From Ignavibacteriota bacterium (GTDB lineage: Bacteria; Bacteroidota; Ignavibacteria; Tepidaquicellales; Tepidaquicellaceae), in NCBI GenBank assembly GCA_020437545.1, contig JAGQWH010000001.1, positions 32,966-96,965 on the forward strand: DNA of 64,000 nucleotides, in the 5' to 3' direction. Under the pieces are notes generated by a model, which worked only from the letters and a program-made list of their open reading frames with translations, did not search any database and was not told where the DNA came from. Positions 63,817 to 64,000 of the stretch are shown piece after piece. Position numbers and translations under genes: made by a program. Position 1 is the stretch's first letter. The number at the start of each line of letters is the position of its first letter.

Positions 63817-64000
63817 CCGGAAAATATATTAAAGTTAAGGTATTTTGAAAATCAGTGTTTCCAATATAATAATAAATTCGGTTTTTTAAAGTTGTAAAAA
63901 ATATTCTGTAACATTCTTTTAACCAATACTGTCCAAAATATTTTCAAACAAATAAAAAAGTTTTAATAATAAATGCTAATCAATGTTTTTATCTTTTCAA

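Overview
The window is AT-rich bacterial chromosome, best explained as a member of the Ignavibacteria/Chlorobi side of the Bacteroidota group. This placement is inferred from content, not from a marker gene. The evidence is C-terminal sorting tails with the NYPNPFNP motif on secreted proteins, many signal-peptidase-II lipoproteins, an alpha2-type glycyl-tRNA synthetase, a DUF4270-like lipoprotein close to glycogen synthase, and the linked set dnaN-recF-dciA-gyrB. No rRNA, tRNA, CRISPR array, prophage or insertion-sequence transposase was found. Genes are dense, in short runs on both strands.

Layout. 1-4.7 kb: xanthine-dehydrogenase-type molybdoenzyme (XdhA, XdhB) with its maturation factor XdhC cut by the left edge. 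4.8-9.6 kb: a lipoprotein, then a plus-strand run of an M28/PDZ peptidase, a Kir-type potassium channel and a secreted intradiol dioxygenase with both a twin-arginine-like leader and a sorting tail. 9.7-13.2 kb: a GxxExxY protein bracketed by repeats, ComM and Der. 13.4-15.3 kb: an uncharacterised three-gene operon with two zinc-ribbon proteins. 15.8-21.8 kb: plus-strand genes including YmdB-like phosphoesterase, O-methyltransferase, ComEA-like and PilM-like proteins, RsmD and CoaD. 21.8-31.1 kb: UppP, GyrB, DciA-like, RecF, DnaN and two enzymes. 31.3-39.4 kb: rhomboid, Crp/Fnr regulator, SemiSWEET, GlyS, GDP-fucose synthase, inositol monophosphatase and an MBL hydrolase. 39.6-46.3 kb: a cysteine-free Mrp ATPase with a NifU-type scaffold, then surface-polysaccharide genes and an MFS transporter. 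46.7-50.5 kb: two near-duplicate YCF48-repeat secreted proteins around an unrelated membrane protein. 51.3-61 kb: NadA, DinB, polyprenyl synthase, TatC, GlyA, two envelope proteins, a GmhB-like phosphatase and GlgA. 61.1-63.8 kb: a three-gene envelope cluster that looks metal (possibly copper) related.

How genes connect. UppP, the polyprenyl synthase, the sugar nucleotidyltransferase, GDP-fucose synthase, GmhB and the two glycosyltransferase-type proteins all serve cell-envelope carbohydrate. TatC would provide the export route used by the dioxygenase. ComEA, PilM-like and ComM fit a DNA-uptake/type IV pilus function.

The most unusual signals are non-coding. Three perfect palindromes share the core GAAACCGTTTAAACGGTTTC but have different self-complementary arms; two sit 220 bp apart in a leader that ends in a GC stem with T-tracts on both sides just before a start codon. 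A seven-copy hairpin array around CCCGTAGGG shows compensatory stem changes. Degenerate short tandem repeats often start right after stop codons.
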